A DNA stretch of 64,000 nt from Streptomyces sp. NBC_00670 (GCF_036226765.1 NZ_CP109017.1:3051501-3115500), one strand, 5' to 3'; counted from the first letter of the stretch, positions 41,237 through 50,661 are shown. The notes: generated by a model not told the origin, from the sequence alone. Program-made: numbers and translations.

Positions 41237-42499
41237 GTGTCCGCCGTCGGTGACATACCCCGCCCCACCGTCGACCGCCGAACCGTCCTCTCCGTACTCC
41301 GACGGCTCCGCTCACCCGAAGGACAGAGCAACCCCCTCCCGCTCTGGGAGGAGTTCCGCGCGCTGGGCGATGTCGTCCCCGCTCCCTGGGGCGGCTACTT
41401 CGTCACCGGCTACGACGTCTGCAACCAGGTGCTGCGCGACCGCTCCTGGCACGTCCCCGACTTCGCCTGGCAGGACCGGCAGCCCGAACCGGGCCGCTGG
41501 GGCGCCGCCGCCACCCGCGAGATGGGCGGCACCCTCTCCCGGCTCAACGCCCCCGAACACACCTGTCAGCGCCGCGCCCTGGGCAACCCCTTCGACCGGA
41601 CCACGCTCCAGGACCTGACCCCCGTCGTGGCCGGACACGTCGAGGCCCTCCTCGACGACCTGGAGGCCCGGCTGGCGGCCGACGGCGAGGCCGACTTCCT
41701 CACCACCGTCGCCGAACGGCTGCCCATCCGCACCGTCGGCCACTGGCTCGGCCTGCCCCCCGAGGACCACGCGCGGATCGTGAACTTCGCGCACCGCCAG
41801 GTCTTCGCCCAGGAACTGACGCCCACCAAGAGCGAACTGGAGATCTCGGCCGAGGCCACCGCCGAGATGCGCGCCTACTTCACCGAGCTGATCGCCCGCC
41901 GCCGCGCCGCCCCCGGCGACGACGCGCTCTCCGGCTGGATCCGCCACTGGGACGCCGCCTACCCCGACGACCCGGCCGCCGCCGACCACGTCCTCTACCA
42001 CCTGACCATGTTCATCACCATCGCCTCCATGGAGACCACCGCCACCACCATGGCCAACGCGGTGTGGCTCCTCGGCGAGGACCCCGCACGGTGGTCCTGG
42101 CTGCGCGAGCACCACGAGTTCGTCGACGGGGCGGTCGAGGAGACCCTGCGCTACGACCCGCCGGTGCACCTCACCTCCCGCTACGCCGCCGAGGACACCG
42201 AACTGGCCGGGGTGCCCATGCCCCGGGACACGATGGTCCACGTGCTCTACGGCGCCGCCGCGCACGACCCGCGCCGCAACCCCGACCCCGGCACCTTCGA
42301 TCCGGCCCGGGCCGGGTCGCACCTCAGCTTCGGCGGGGGTGCGCACTACTGCCTGGGCGCGGCGCTGGCCCGGCTGGAGATCCGCACCCTGCTGGCCCGG
42401 CTGCTGGAACGGTTCCCCGCGCTGCGGCCGGTCTCCGCCCCCGCCTACGCGCCCCGGATGGTGTTCCGCCGCGTGACCTCCTTGAAAGTGACCGCATGA
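41237..42499 (+). CDS. Cytochrome P450 (canonical)
   Basis: The 420-residue protein has the normal motifs: ExxR in EETLRYDPPV, the I-helix acid/Thr pair in ITIASMETTATT, and heme loop FGGGAHYCLGAALAR. It should be a functional monooxygenase using a ferredoxin partner; none is encoded here. It resembles the second P450 that accompanies CYP157-type genes at conservons (CYP154-like), an inference from arrangement. GTG 41237 follows GAAGGAGC by six bases. The stop overlaps the crotonase ATG (ATGA). It is separated from the first P450 by 243 bp without an obvious gene. Confidence 0.9.
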   Translation: MSAVGDIPRPTVDRRTVLSVLRRLRSPEGQSNPLPLWEEFRALGDVVPAPWGGYFVTGYDVCNQVLRDRSWHVPDFAWQDRQPEPGRWGAAATREMGGTLSRLNAPEHTCQRRALGNPFDRTTLQDLTPVVAGHVEALLDDLEARLAADGEADFLTTVAERLPIRTVGHWLGLPPEDHARIVNFAHRQVFAQELTPTKSELEISAEATAEMRAYFTELIARRRAAPGDDALSGWIRHWDAAYPDDPAAADHVLYHLTMFITIASMETTATTMANAVWLLGEDPARWSWLREHHEFVDGAVEETLRYDPPVHLTSRYAAEDTELAGVPMPRDTMVHVLYGAAAHDPRRNPDPGTFDPARAGSHLSFGGGAHYCLGAALARLEIRTLLARLLERFPALRPVSAPAYAPRMVFRRVTSLKVTA

Positions 42500-43290
42500 G
42501 TTCCTCCGTACCTGAGACCGTCCTGCTCAAGACCCTGCGGGTGCAGCAGAGTGGCGCCGTGCTCTCGATCGAGCTGAACACGCCCGACGACGGCAACCTC
42601 GTCACCGACCGGATGCTCGACGATCTGCTGACCGTGCTCGACGGCCAGGATCCCGGCGTACGGGTGGTCGTCCTGTCCGGCGCGGGCGAGGACTTCTGCC
42701 TCGGCGGTGACCGTGCCGAGCTGGCCGGGCACCTCGCCGACGACCCGGGCGGGGCCGGGGTGCGTGCCTACGGCACCCGGGCGCGGCGGGTCTGCGAGGC
42801 GCTGACCGGGAACCCGGCGGTCACCGTCGCCGCGGTGCACGGCCGGGTGATCGGGGCGGGGTTCGCGCTCGCCCTCGCCTGCGATCTGCGGGCCGGGGCC
42901 GACACCGCGACGTTCCGGCTCCCGGAGCTGGCGCTCGGGGTGCCGGCGGCGTGGGGCGGGCTGCTGCCGCGGCTGCTCAGCGAGGTGGGGCCCGCGCGGG
43001 CGCGGGAACTGGTGCTGACGGGGCGGGAGTTCGGGGCGGAGGAGGCGGCTTCGCTGTCGGTGCTGCAACGGGTCGTGCCGTGGGCGGAGCTGGACGCGGC
43101 GGTGGCCGCGTGGGCGCGGCCGGTGGTGCGGCGGCCGGGGGGTGCGTTGCGGGTGACGAAGGCGTTGCTGAACGCGTACGGGGTGGGGGCGCGGTTGGCG
43201 GATGCGACGGGGTTGGATGCGGAGCTGTTGGCTTCGGTGCTCGCCACCGACCAGTACGGTGCGGGGCGCCGTACGGGGCATCTGCTGTAG
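42496..43290 (+). CDS. Enoyl-CoA hydratase/isomerase (crotonase) family protein
   Basis: The 264-residue protein starts MSSSVPETVLLKTLRVQQSG and has the crotonase oxyanion-hole motifs GAGEDFCLGGD and VHGRVIGAGFALALACDLR with GAGF. The usual catalytic glutamates are in the LPELALGVPAAWGGLLPRLL region. It is coupled to the P450 (ATGA), which suggests they act on the same CoA ester or carbon skeleton. Substrate is unknown. It ends the conservon-linked operon; three hairpins and a palindromic element follow. Confidence 0.87.
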   Translation: MSSSVPETVLLKTLRVQQSGAVLSIELNTPDDGNLVTDRMLDDLLTVLDGQDPGVRVVVLSGAGEDFCLGGDRAELAGHLADDPGGAGVRAYGTRARRVCEALTGNPAVTVAAVHGRVIGAGFALALACDLRAGADTATFRLPELALGVPAAWGGLLPRLLSEVGPARARELVLTGREFGAEEAASLSVLQRVVPWAELDAAVAAWARPVVRRPGGALRVTKALLNAYGVGARLADATGLDAELLASVLATDQYGAGRRTGHLL

Positions 43291-43377
43291 GGCGCCTTCC
43301 GGCTCGGGGGGCGCGGGTCCGCCGGCGGGTGCGCCGGGGGTCTCTCGCCCCCGCCGCCCCTACCCTTCCCGTCCCTT

Positions 43378-43422
43378 CAAGGGGCTCCGCCCCTTGGACC
43401 CCGGCACGGGGCTTCGCCCCGT
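43378..43422. terminator. Two stem-loops after the conservon-P450 operon
   Basis: CAAGGGGC-TCC-GCCCCTTG (43378-43396) and ACGGGGC-TTC-GCCCCGT (43406-43422) are perfect hairpins in succession. They follow the crotonase stop by about 90 bp and precede the palindromic element at 43425. Together they should terminate the operon from the left and the LuxR gene from the right. Confidence 0.65.
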
Positions 43423-43424
43423 TT

Positions 43425-43469
43425 CGCGCAGTTCCCCGCGCCCCTGACAGGGGCGCGGGGAACTGCGCG
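43425..43469. repeat. Palindromic intergenic element, compact form
   Basis: Two perfectly complementary 21-bp arms (43425-43445, starting CGCGCAGTTCCCCGCG, and 43449-43469) are separated by only GAC. The same arms occur again at 56377-56397 and 56737-56757, where they are 339 bp apart. The arms are of the type scattered in Streptomyces intergenic DNA. Confidence 0.8.
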
Positions 43470-43529
43470 AGCAACCACTCACAACCCGCAGCCGCCGACG
43501 AGCCCGAACCCCCGAGCTCTGTCGCGAAC

Positions 43530-44204
43530 TCACCGGTCGACAGGGCTCGCCCTGTCCAACAACCCCGTGCGCGCGGCCAAGGCCGCCGCCTCCAGGCGGC
43601 TGCCTACGCCGAGCTTCATCAACACCCGCTGCACGTGCGTGCGTGCCGTGCTCGGGGCTATGCCCATGCCCGCCGCGATCAGCCGCGTGTCCTCGCCGTC
43701 GGCGACCCGGACCAGCACCTCCACCTCGCGGGGCGTCAGCATCGCGAGCAGCCGCTGGCCCTCGTCGTCCGGCTGGGCGGCGGGGTTGAGGAGCTCGGCG
43801 AACGCCCCCTGCAACAGCTGCGGCGCCACCGCCGCCTCCCCCGCCCGCGCCTTCATGATCGCCCGCTCGACGCCCTCGATCCGCTCGTCGTGCCGTACGT
43901 AGCCGGACGCGCCCGCCGCGAACGCCGCCGCGATGCCGCGCGGATTCGGCACCGGGCCCAGTACCAGCACCGCCACCTGCGGGCGCTCCCGCTTGATCCG
44001 GGCCACCGGGTCGAACGCGCCCGGTTCACCCGGCGCGGCCGTCCCCAGCAGGCACACCTCGGGCGCGCGTGAGATCACCAGCTCCGCCGCCCCCGCGGCG
44101 GGCGCCGCCGCGGCGAGCACCCGGTGCCCGCGCAGTTTCAGCGCCGAGGCCAGCGCCTCGGCCAGCAGCCGGTGGTCGTCGACCACCATCAGCCGCACTC
44201 CCAT
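43530..44204 (-). CDS. LuxR-type orphan regulator without phosphoacceptor Asp
   Basis: The 224-residue protein starts MGVRLMVVDDHRLLAEALAS, so the N-terminal acidic pair is kept. At the phosphorylation site it reads VCLLGTAAPG, with Gly in place of Asp, and the conserved Lys is also absent (GYVRHDERIEG). A GerE domain lies at about 150-215 (LTPREVEVLVRVADGEDTRL, APSTARTHVQRVLMKLGVGS). It cannot be activated by conventional phosphorylation, and no kinase gene is nearby. The group of such atypical regulators in Streptomyces often binds small molecules. It is downstream of the palindromic element and convergent with the crotonase gene. Confidence 0.85.
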   Translation of the reverse strand: MGVRLMVVDDHRLLAEALASALKLRGHRVLAAAAPAAGAAELVISRAPEVCLLGTAAPGEPGAFDPVARIKRERPQVAVLVLGPVPNPRGIAAAFAAGASGYVRHDERIEGVERAIMKARAGEAAVAPQLLQGAFAELLNPAAQPDDEGQRLLAMLTPREVEVLVRVADGEDTRLIAAGMGIAPSTARTHVQRVLMKLGVGSRLEAAALAARTGLLDRASPVDR

Positions 44205-44425
44205 CGAGCAACCCCCCAGTCACCCCAGTCCCCCAACGGATGCCCACTGTGGATGCCCATCGATCCCCACGGGAGGAAGAACCCCGCTCGGCAACCCCGT
44301 TCTGTCTGCTCCCGGAAGCTACACGCTTGTTCGACGTTGCGCTCCCCCTGGCGCTCAGAACTGCCCGGTTTGCCGAAATCCCTCCCCCGCGGGCGGCCGG
44401 CACGGTAGGTGGAGAACGCACGAAA

Positions 44426-44451
44426 GCCCCGCCCCTCGACGGGGGCGGGGC
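44426..44451 (-). terminator. Terminator of the beta-propeller gene
   Basis: GCCCCGCCCC (44426-44435) and GGGGCGGGGC (44442-44451) form a perfect 10-bp stem with a six-base loop, 34 bp after the stop of the gene at 44485. The rest of 44205-44484 has no gene. Confidence 0.75.
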
Positions 44452-44484
44452 CCGGCGCACGCGCTGCCGCGCGCGCCTCGCGTG

Positions 44485-46602
44485 CTACTTGGCGCCGAAG
44501 CCGAGCGCCGTGTACTCCTTCTCGTCGGCCGAGTACGGCCGGCTGACGAGATCCTTGCCGAGGAAGAGCCGGCCGTCGGTGTAGAGCATCTCGGAGGTCT
44601 TGGGGACCATGCTGCTGATCGCGTCGATCACCGACTCCGAGGCCGGGGTCTCCAGGAGCTTGGTCTCCTTCAGCGACGTGCCGTCGACCGAGACGACCTG
44701 GGCGCCCTTGTCGTACGGGCCGTCCTTGAAGGCGAGGACGTTGTCGCCGTCCATGCGGATCGGGAAGATGTCGTAGCCGTCACCGGCGTCGATCTTGTCG
44801 CCGGTGGTCTTCCCCGTGGCCAGCGAGAACGCGATGATCTCATTGGTCCGGCTGAAGTCGCCCGAGCCGTCGTGCTGCTTGGTCGGCACGTACAGCTTGT
44901 CGTTGCCGACCGCGATGGCGTGGCAGTCCTCGACCATGTTCACGCCGCAGTCGTGCTCGTACTTGCCGTCCGCGAGCGTGATCTTCGTGCGCAGCTCGCC
45001 CTTGTCGTCCAGCGAGAAGACGTCCGTGACGCCGCTCGCGGTGATCTCACCGGAGTCCACGCCGAAGACGACGGGCTTGGTGGAGATGACCTTGGCGTTG
45101 TCGATGCCCGCGGGCAGCTTGTACTCCCACTTCACGGCGCCCGACTTGGAGTTGAGCAGCTGCACGGAGTAGCGCTCGTTGCCGTAGTCGCCGCACTTGC
45201 GCACGGCCACCAGCTGCTCGCCGCCCGCGTAGCCCTCGTCCTCGCAGTTGCCGACCTTGGGCTGCCACAGCACCTTGCCGGAGGCGAGGTTGAAGGCAGC
45301 GCCGCCGTTGTACCCGCCGCCGACGGCGAGGGTGGTGGCGGAGATGGTCGCCTCCTTGAACTGCACCTCCGTGCCGCTCACCTCGACGTGCTTGCTCCAC
45401 AGCTTCTTGCCGGTGGCCACCTCGAACGCCGTGATCTCGGTGCACGGGTGGTAGTCCTTGGCGTTCTTCCGCTTCGCGGACTCGCTGATCACCGCGGCGA
45501 TCCCGTCCGAACTGGTGGTACGGGTGCCGGCGCAGGTCTGACCCGGCAGGTCCAGCGTCCACTTGGTGTCGCCGGAGTCCGCGTCGTAGCCGACGATCTT
45601 GTTGACGGCGGCCTTGGCGTAGACGGAGCCGGTCAGCCAGGAGCCGGCGACGCTGTCGATCTCGTTCTTGTCGGTGATCTTCGGCGCGGGGAGCTGGAAG
45701 AGGACCTTGGCGGACGGGTTCGCGGGCGCCTTCTCGCCGCCCTTGCTCCCCCCGGTACCGCCGCCGGTGCCGTCGTCGCCCTTGTCGCCGCCCTTGCCGC
45801 CGGAGGAGCCGGAGGCGGTGTCCTTGTCGTCGTCGCCCCCGCCGGAGGTGGCGTAGAGGACGCCGCCGCCGACGATCAGCGCGATCGCGGCGACCGCCGC
45901 GACGACGATCCACAGCACGTTCCGGTTCCTGCCACTGCCCGGCTGCGGCTGCATCGGCACGGTGGGCGGCTGGTAGCCGCCGTAGCCCGGCTGCTGGCCC
46001 GGGTAGCCGTACCCGGGCGGCTGCGGCTGGCCGTAGCCCGGCTGTCCGTACGCCTGCTGCCCGTACTGCGGCTGGCCGTAGGGCTGCTGCGGCCGGCCCG
46101 GGTAGCCGTAGCCGGGCTGCTGCGGCGGGGCGGGCTGCGGGTAGCCGTAGCCCGGGGCCGGCTGCGGGTAGCCGTAGCCGGGGCCCTGCGGGGGCGTGGG
46201 CGGGGGCGGCGGCGTCTGGCCCGGCGGGGCGGCCGGGGGCGCGCTCGGCGGAGCCGACGGAGGGGCCGCGGGCGGGGTGGCCGGCGGCGTCTGGGGTGCG
46301 CCGAAGCCGCCCGCCGGCGGGGGCTGCGGGGCGCCGAAGCCCTGCGGGGACGGTGCCTGCGGCGGGCCCTGGGGTGCCTGGGGCGCGCCGAAGCCCGGGG
46401 GCGCGGGCGGCGGCGGGCTCTGCGGGGCCGGGGCGGGCGCCGGGGCGGAAGCGGGCGCCTCGGGTGCCCCGGAGGCCCCGGGGGTGTCAGGGGTGCCGGA
46501 GGCCCCGGGGGTGCCGGGGTCCTTCTTCTTCGGCGGGTCCTGCGGGGCACCGGAGTCCCCCGACGGCGGCTGGTTCGGCGGCGGGGGCGGCGGCTGGCTC
46601 AT
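44485..46602 (-). CDS. Membrane-anchored PQQ-like beta-propeller protein with Gly-Tyr-Pro-rich N-terminus
   Basis: The 705-residue protein starts MSQPPPPPPNQPPSGDSGAP. Its first 215 residues are disordered and rich in Pro, Gly, Tyr and Gln, with GYGYPQPAP-type repeats. One membrane helix follows (VLWIVVAAVAAIALIVGGGV, about 228-250), then a Gly/Asp spacer and an outside domain of about 420 residues with tandem W-propeller strands such as KLWSKHVEV, AAFNLASGKVLWQPKVGN and AVKWEYKLPAG. The PQQ-like repeat (LxSGxxxW) is visible, but no PQQ-binding or catalytic residues are evident. It may bind a polymer or protein at the surface. It is a tandem paralog of the next gene and reads leftward with a terminator behind it. 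Confidence 0.82.
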   Translation of the reverse strand: MSQPPPPPPNQPPSGDSGAPQDPPKKKDPGTPGASGTPDTPGASGAPEAPASAPAPAPAPQSPPPPAPPGFGAPQAPQGPPQAPSPQGFGAPQPPPAGGFGAPQTPPATPPAAPPSAPPSAPPAAPPGQTPPPPPTPPQGPGYGYPQPAPGYGYPQPAPPQQPGYGYPGRPQQPYGQPQYGQQAYGQPGYGQPQPPGYGYPGQQPGYGGYQPPTVPMQPQPGSGRNRNVLWIVVAAVAAIALIVGGGVLYATSGGGDDDKDTASGSSGGKGGDKGDDGTGGGTGGSKGGEKAPANPSAKVLFQLPAPKITDKNEIDSVAGSWLTGSVYAKAAVNKIVGYDADSGDTKWTLDLPGQTCAGTRTTSSDGIAAVISESAKRKNAKDYHPCTEITAFEVATGKKLWSKHVEVSGTEVQFKEATISATTLAVGGGYNGGAAFNLASGKVLWQPKVGNCEDEGYAGGEQLVAVRKCGDYGNERYSVQLLNSKSGAVKWEYKLPAGIDNAKVISTKPVVFGVDSGEITASGVTDVFSLDDKGELRTKITLADGKYEHDCGVNMVEDCHAIAVGNDKLYVPTKQHDGSGDFSRTNEIIAFSLATGKTTGDKIDAGDGYDIFPIRMDGDNVLAFKDGPYDKGAQVVSVDGTSLKETKLLETPASESVIDAISSMVPKTSEMLYTDGRLFLGKDLVSRPYSADEKEYTALGFGAK

Positions 46603-46690
46603 GGTGTGGATTTCCTCGTGGGTACGGACGACGGGGACGACGGGGAACGGCGACGGGGTCCGCGGGTCCTCGAGGACCCGCGCGGACCGC

Positions 46691-48544
46691 TCACTTGCCG
46701 TAGGCGAGCATCAGCTTCTGCTTGGTCTCGGTGCTGCCGGTGAGCCGGGCCGTGGAGAGGTAGAAGCGGCCGTCCACGTAGTCGATGTCGCGGGAGTAGA
46801 AGCCGTTCTCGATCTCGGCGGTGCCCTGCGGGTTCTGCAGCAGCGTGCTCGGCTTGTGGCTGCCGCCGCCCGTCGCCACGGACACCACCCGGCCGCCGGC
46901 CTCGTACGTCGGCTCGACGTAGGCGAGCAGCTTTCCGCCCTCCGTGCGCATCGGCAGCATGGAGGCCTCGGCCGGGGACTTCACCCGCCACTTCTCCTTG
47001 CCGGAGTCCAGGTTGATCGCGACGATCTCGTTGGCGCCGGTCTTGGCCTCGGTCGGCAGATAGAGGGTGTCGTCGTCGGCCGCGACGCCGGTGCAGCCCT
47101 GGAGGTCACGTTCGAGGATGGCCCAGCCGCACTCGGGGGCGAAGGACTCGTCCACGTCCACCTGGGAGCGCACCGAGCCGTCGTCCTTGAGGGTGGAGAT
47201 GTTCCACTTCTTGTGGTCCTCGTCGGTCAGGTACAGCACCAACGGGTCGACGGAGTACGTCCGCGCCACCGACCAGCCCTTGGGAATCTTCTTCGTCCAC
47301 TCGGCCTTGCCGGTCTTCGGGTCGAGCCGCTGCACCTCGTCGTGCTCGTCGGAGGTGGTGGCGCCGCAGGAGGACACGGCGATCAGCTTCGAGCCGCCCG
47401 CGAACGCCGAGGGGAAGCAGGCGGAGCCGTACTTCTTCTTGTCCCACAGCTTCTTGCCGGAGTTGACGTCGTACGCCGTGCCGGACTGCGAGCGGCCGAC
47501 CATCAGCGTGTCCCCGGTGAGGGCCAGTTCGAGCGAGAGCGTGCTGTCGAACAGGTCGCCCTCGGCGACCTTCGTGCTCCAGCCCTTCTTGCCGGTGGTG
47601 AGGTCCACCTGCTGGAGCTGGTTGCACGTGGCGTTGTCGCTGACGCCGTTCATGTAGGCGACGACGACCTTGTTGTCGTCGGTCTTCTGGTGCGTCACCG
47701 CGCAGATCTTCTGCGGGAAGGTGATCGGGTCCCAGGAGGCGTCGCCGGTGCCGACGTCGTAGGCCACCAGTTCCTTGTAGACCGCCTTGACGGCCGTCTT
47801 GTCGGTGATCCACATGCCGGGGGCGTCCGCGCCGTCGCCCGGCGCCTTGGGGGCCGACTTGTACCAGAGGACCTTCGCCTCGCCGTCCTTGCGGCCCTCG
47901 TTGAGGTTCTCCGGGTCCTCGCCGCCGGCGCCGCTGCCGTCGCCCTTGTCGACGGGGGCGTCGCTCGCGGTGGCCGTCGCCCCGCCGCTCTTGCGGGCGA
48001 CGGGCTTCTTGTCGTCGTCTCCGCCGCCGCCACTGGTGACGGCCCAGACCGTGCCGCCGACGAGCAGCAGCACCGCCACGGCGGCGCCGACGATCATCGC
48101 GGGCTTCCCCTTGAACGGGTTCCGGCCACCACCGGGCGGCGGCGTGGACGCGCCGGGGAAGTTCGGCGGCTGCTGCGGGTAGCCGTAGCCGGGCTGCGGC
48201 GCGGTGCCGTAGGGGCCCGGCTGGGCGGGGGCGTTGTACGGTCCCGGCTGCGCGTACGGCCCGGGTTGGGCGTACGGTCCCGGCTGCTGGGGCGGGGTGG
48301 CGCCGCCGTACGGCCCCGGCTGGGGCTGGGGCGCGTAGGGTCCGGCCGGCTGCTGCGGGTAGCCGTACCCCGGCTGCGGCGGCGTCTGCGGCGGGGTGGG
48401 CGGTGCCTGCGGGGGCTGGGGCGGGGGTGCGGGGGTCGCGCGCGGGTCCTGCGGGGCGCCGAAGCCGCCCTGCGGGGGCTGCGGTTGCTGCCCCCGCGGT
48501 GTGCCGTTGCCGCCCTGCGGCGGCGGATCCGTCGGCTGAGTCAT
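46691..48544 (-). CDS. Membrane-anchored PQQ-like beta-propeller protein, paralog
   Basis: The 617-residue protein (MTQPTDPPPQGGNGTPRGQQ) repeats the architecture of its neighbour: Pro/Gly/Tyr-rich N-terminus with PGPYAQPGPYAQPGPYNAPA repeats, one membrane helix (PAMIVGAAVAVLLLVGGTVW, about 148-168), and a large outside beta-propeller with GKAEWTKKIPKG, NSGKKLWDKKKYG and DSGKEKWRVKSPA. The two genes are 88 bp apart and on the same strand, so they may form an operon in which the gene at 46691 comes first. Gene duplication with divergence is clear. Function unknown. Confidence 0.82.
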   Translation of the reverse strand: MTQPTDPPPQGGNGTPRGQQPQPPQGGFGAPQDPRATPAPPPQPPQAPPTPPQTPPQPGYGYPQQPAGPYAPQPQPGPYGGATPPQQPGPYAQPGPYAQPGPYNAPAQPGPYGTAPQPGYGYPQQPPNFPGASTPPPGGGRNPFKGKPAMIVGAAVAVLLLVGGTVWAVTSGGGGDDDKKPVARKSGGATATASDAPVDKGDGSGAGGEDPENLNEGRKDGEAKVLWYKSAPKAPGDGADAPGMWITDKTAVKAVYKELVAYDVGTGDASWDPITFPQKICAVTHQKTDDNKVVVAYMNGVSDNATCNQLQQVDLTTGKKGWSTKVAEGDLFDSTLSLELALTGDTLMVGRSQSGTAYDVNSGKKLWDKKKYGSACFPSAFAGGSKLIAVSSCGATTSDEHDEVQRLDPKTGKAEWTKKIPKGWSVARTYSVDPLVLYLTDEDHKKWNISTLKDDGSVRSQVDVDESFAPECGWAILERDLQGCTGVAADDDTLYLPTEAKTGANEIVAINLDSGKEKWRVKSPAEASMLPMRTEGGKLLAYVEPTYEAGGRVVSVATGGGSHKPSTLLQNPQGTAEIENGFYSRDIDYVDGRFYLSTARLTGSTETKQKLMLAYGK

Positions 48545-48837
48545 CAGCGCCTTCCCCCCTGTTTCACCGCGTGACGCCGAGCCCGACAGCGATCGTTTCC
48601 CGCCACAGCAGTGCTTCTCAGACGATTCTCACTCCGGCCCTTTCTATCACCGCCCTACGACAACGCGACGTCCCGGTCACCCCCTGTTCCCGGAGGAGGA
48701 CCGGTCCGTGATGGTGTCGTTACGCGCCTTCACCGGGCGAACACAGAGGGTGCACGTCTTCGGCCCCGGTGCCCCGAGGGGCACGGCCGGCTGCCCGACG
48801 GGCCACAACGGGCCCGCAGCCGAAAACGAACCCCCCC

Positions 48838-50661
48838 TCACACCTCTTCGGCCAACTCCAGCCACCGCATCTCGAGCTCCTCGCGCTGACCGCCGAGGTC
48901 ACGCAACTCCGCGTCGAGTTCGGCGACCTTCGCGAAGTCCGTCGCATGCTCGGCGATCGCCGCGTGCAGCGCCTTCTCCTTGTCGGAGACCCGGTCGAGC
49001 TGCCGCTCGATCTTCTGCAACTCCTTCTTCGCCGCCCGGACGTCGGCCGCGGAGACGGTCCTGCCCGCGCCCTCCGCCGGGGAGGTGGCCGCCGACGCGG
49101 AAGCCGCGGCCGCCTCCGCCGCCTTCTCCATCCGCTCGCGCCGCTCCAGGTACTCGTCGATCCCGCGCGGCAGCATCCGCAGCGCGCCGTCGCCGAGGAG
49201 GGCGAACACCCGGTCGGTGGTGCGCTCGACGAAGAACCGGTCGTGGGAGATGACGACCATCGAGCCGGGCCACCCGTCGAGCACGTCCTCCAGCTGCGTG
49301 AGGGTCTCGATGTCGAGGTCGTTGGTGGGCTCGTCGAGGAACAGCACGTTGGGCTCGTCCATCAGCAGCCGCAGCAGTTGCAGCCGGCGCCGCTCACCGC
49401 CGGACAGGTCGCCGACCGGCGTCCACTGCTTCTCCTTGTTGAAGCCGAAGGTCTCGCAGAGCTGACCGGCGGTCATCTCGCGGCCCTTGCCCAGCTCGAC
49501 GCGCTCGCGCACCTGCTGCACGGCCTCCAGGACCCGCAGATCGGGGCGGAGTTCGGCGACCTCCTGGGAGAGGTAGGCCAGCTTCACCGTCTTGCCGACG
49601 CGGATGTGCCCGCCGGCCGGCTGTGTCTCGCCCTCCGTCACGGCGGCGTCGGCCATGGCGCGCAGCAGGGAGGTCTTGCCGGCGCCGTTGACGCCGACGA
49701 GGCCGATGCGGTCGCCGGGGCCGAGCTGCCAGGTGACGTGCTTGAGCAGCACCTTCGGCCCGGCCTGCACGGTGACGTCCTCGAGGTCGACGACGGTCTT
49801 GCCGAGCCGGGAGGAGGCGAACCGCATCAGCTCGGAGGTGTCGCGGGGCGGCGGCACGTCCTCGATCAGCTCGTTGGCGGCCTCGATACGGAACCGCGGC
49901 TTCGACGTCCGCGCGGGCGCCCCGCGCCGCAGCCAGGCCAGTTCCTTGCGGACGAGGTTCTGCCGCTTGGTCTCCTCGGTGGCGGCGATGCGCTCGCGTT
50001 CGGCGCGGGCGAAGACGTAGTCGGAGTAGCCGCCCTCGTACTCGTAGACCGTGCCCTTCTGCACGTCCCACATGCGGGTGCAGACCTGGTCCAGGAACCA
50101 GCGGTCGTGGGTGACGCAGACGAGCGCGGAGCGGCGGGCCTGGAGGTGGCGGGCGAGCCAGGCGATGCCCTCGACGTCGAGGTGGTTGGTGGGCTCGTCC
50201 AGGACGAGCAGGTCCTGCTCCTCGATGAGCAGCTTGGCGAGCGCGATGCGGCGGCGCTCGCCGCCGGAGAGCGGGCCGATGACGGTGTCCAGGCCCTGCG
50301 GGAAGCCCGGCAGGTCGAGCCCGCCGAACAGCCCGGTGAGAACGTCACGGACCTTGGCGTTGCCCGCCCACTCGTGGTCGGCCAGGTCGCCGATGACCTC
50401 GTGCCGGACGGTGGCGGCGGGGTCGAGCGAGTCGTGCTGGGTGAGCACGCCGAGCCGCAGCCCGCCGGAGTGCGTGACCCGCCCGGTGTCGGCCTCCTCC
50501 AGCTTGGCGAGCATCCGGATCAGGGTGGTCTTGCCGTCGCCGTTGCGCCCGACGACCCCGATCCGGTCCCCCTCGGACACCCCGAGGGAAACCTCGTCGA
50601 GCAGCGCACGCGTGCCGTACACCTTGCTGACGGACTCGACATTGACGAGGTTGACGGCCAT
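48838..50661 (-). CDS. ABC-F ATPase (ribosome-associated, Uup/EttA-type)
   Basis: The 607-residue protein has two ABC domains with Walker A GRNGDGKT (38-45) and GVNGAGKT, signatures LSGGERRRIALAKLL and LSGGERRRLQLLRLL, and Walker B with DEPTNHLD and DEPTNDLD. There are no membrane helices. The linker between domains (EETKRQNLVRKELAWLRRGA) has the P-site interacting character of ABC-F proteins, and the C-terminus is a coiled-coil (ELQKIERQLDRVSDKEKALH) as in Uup. Such proteins resolve stalled ribosomes or give antibiotic tolerance. Start ATG 50661 follows AGGAG. It is divergent from the Uma2 gene. Confidence 0.92.
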   Translation of the reverse strand: MAVNLVNVESVSKVYGTRALLDEVSLGVSEGDRIGVVGRNGDGKTTLIRMLAKLEEADTGRVTHSGGLRLGVLTQHDSLDPAATVRHEVIGDLADHEWAGNAKVRDVLTGLFGGLDLPGFPQGLDTVIGPLSGGERRRIALAKLLIEEQDLLVLDEPTNHLDVEGIAWLARHLQARRSALVCVTHDRWFLDQVCTRMWDVQKGTVYEYEGGYSDYVFARAERERIAATEETKRQNLVRKELAWLRRGAPARTSKPRFRIEAANELIEDVPPPRDTSELMRFASSRLGKTVVDLEDVTVQAGPKVLLKHVTWQLGPGDRIGLVGVNGAGKTSLLRAMADAAVTEGETQPAGGHIRVGKTVKLAYLSQEVAELRPDLRVLEAVQQVRERVELGKGREMTAGQLCETFGFNKEKQWTPVGDLSGGERRRLQLLRLLMDEPNVLFLDEPTNDLDIETLTQLEDVLDGWPGSMVVISHDRFFVERTTDRVFALLGDGALRMLPRGIDEYLERRERMEKAAEAAAASASAATSPAEGAGRTVSAADVRAAKKELQKIERQLDRVSDKEKALHAAIAEHATDFAKVAELDAELRDLGGQREELEMRWLELAEEV

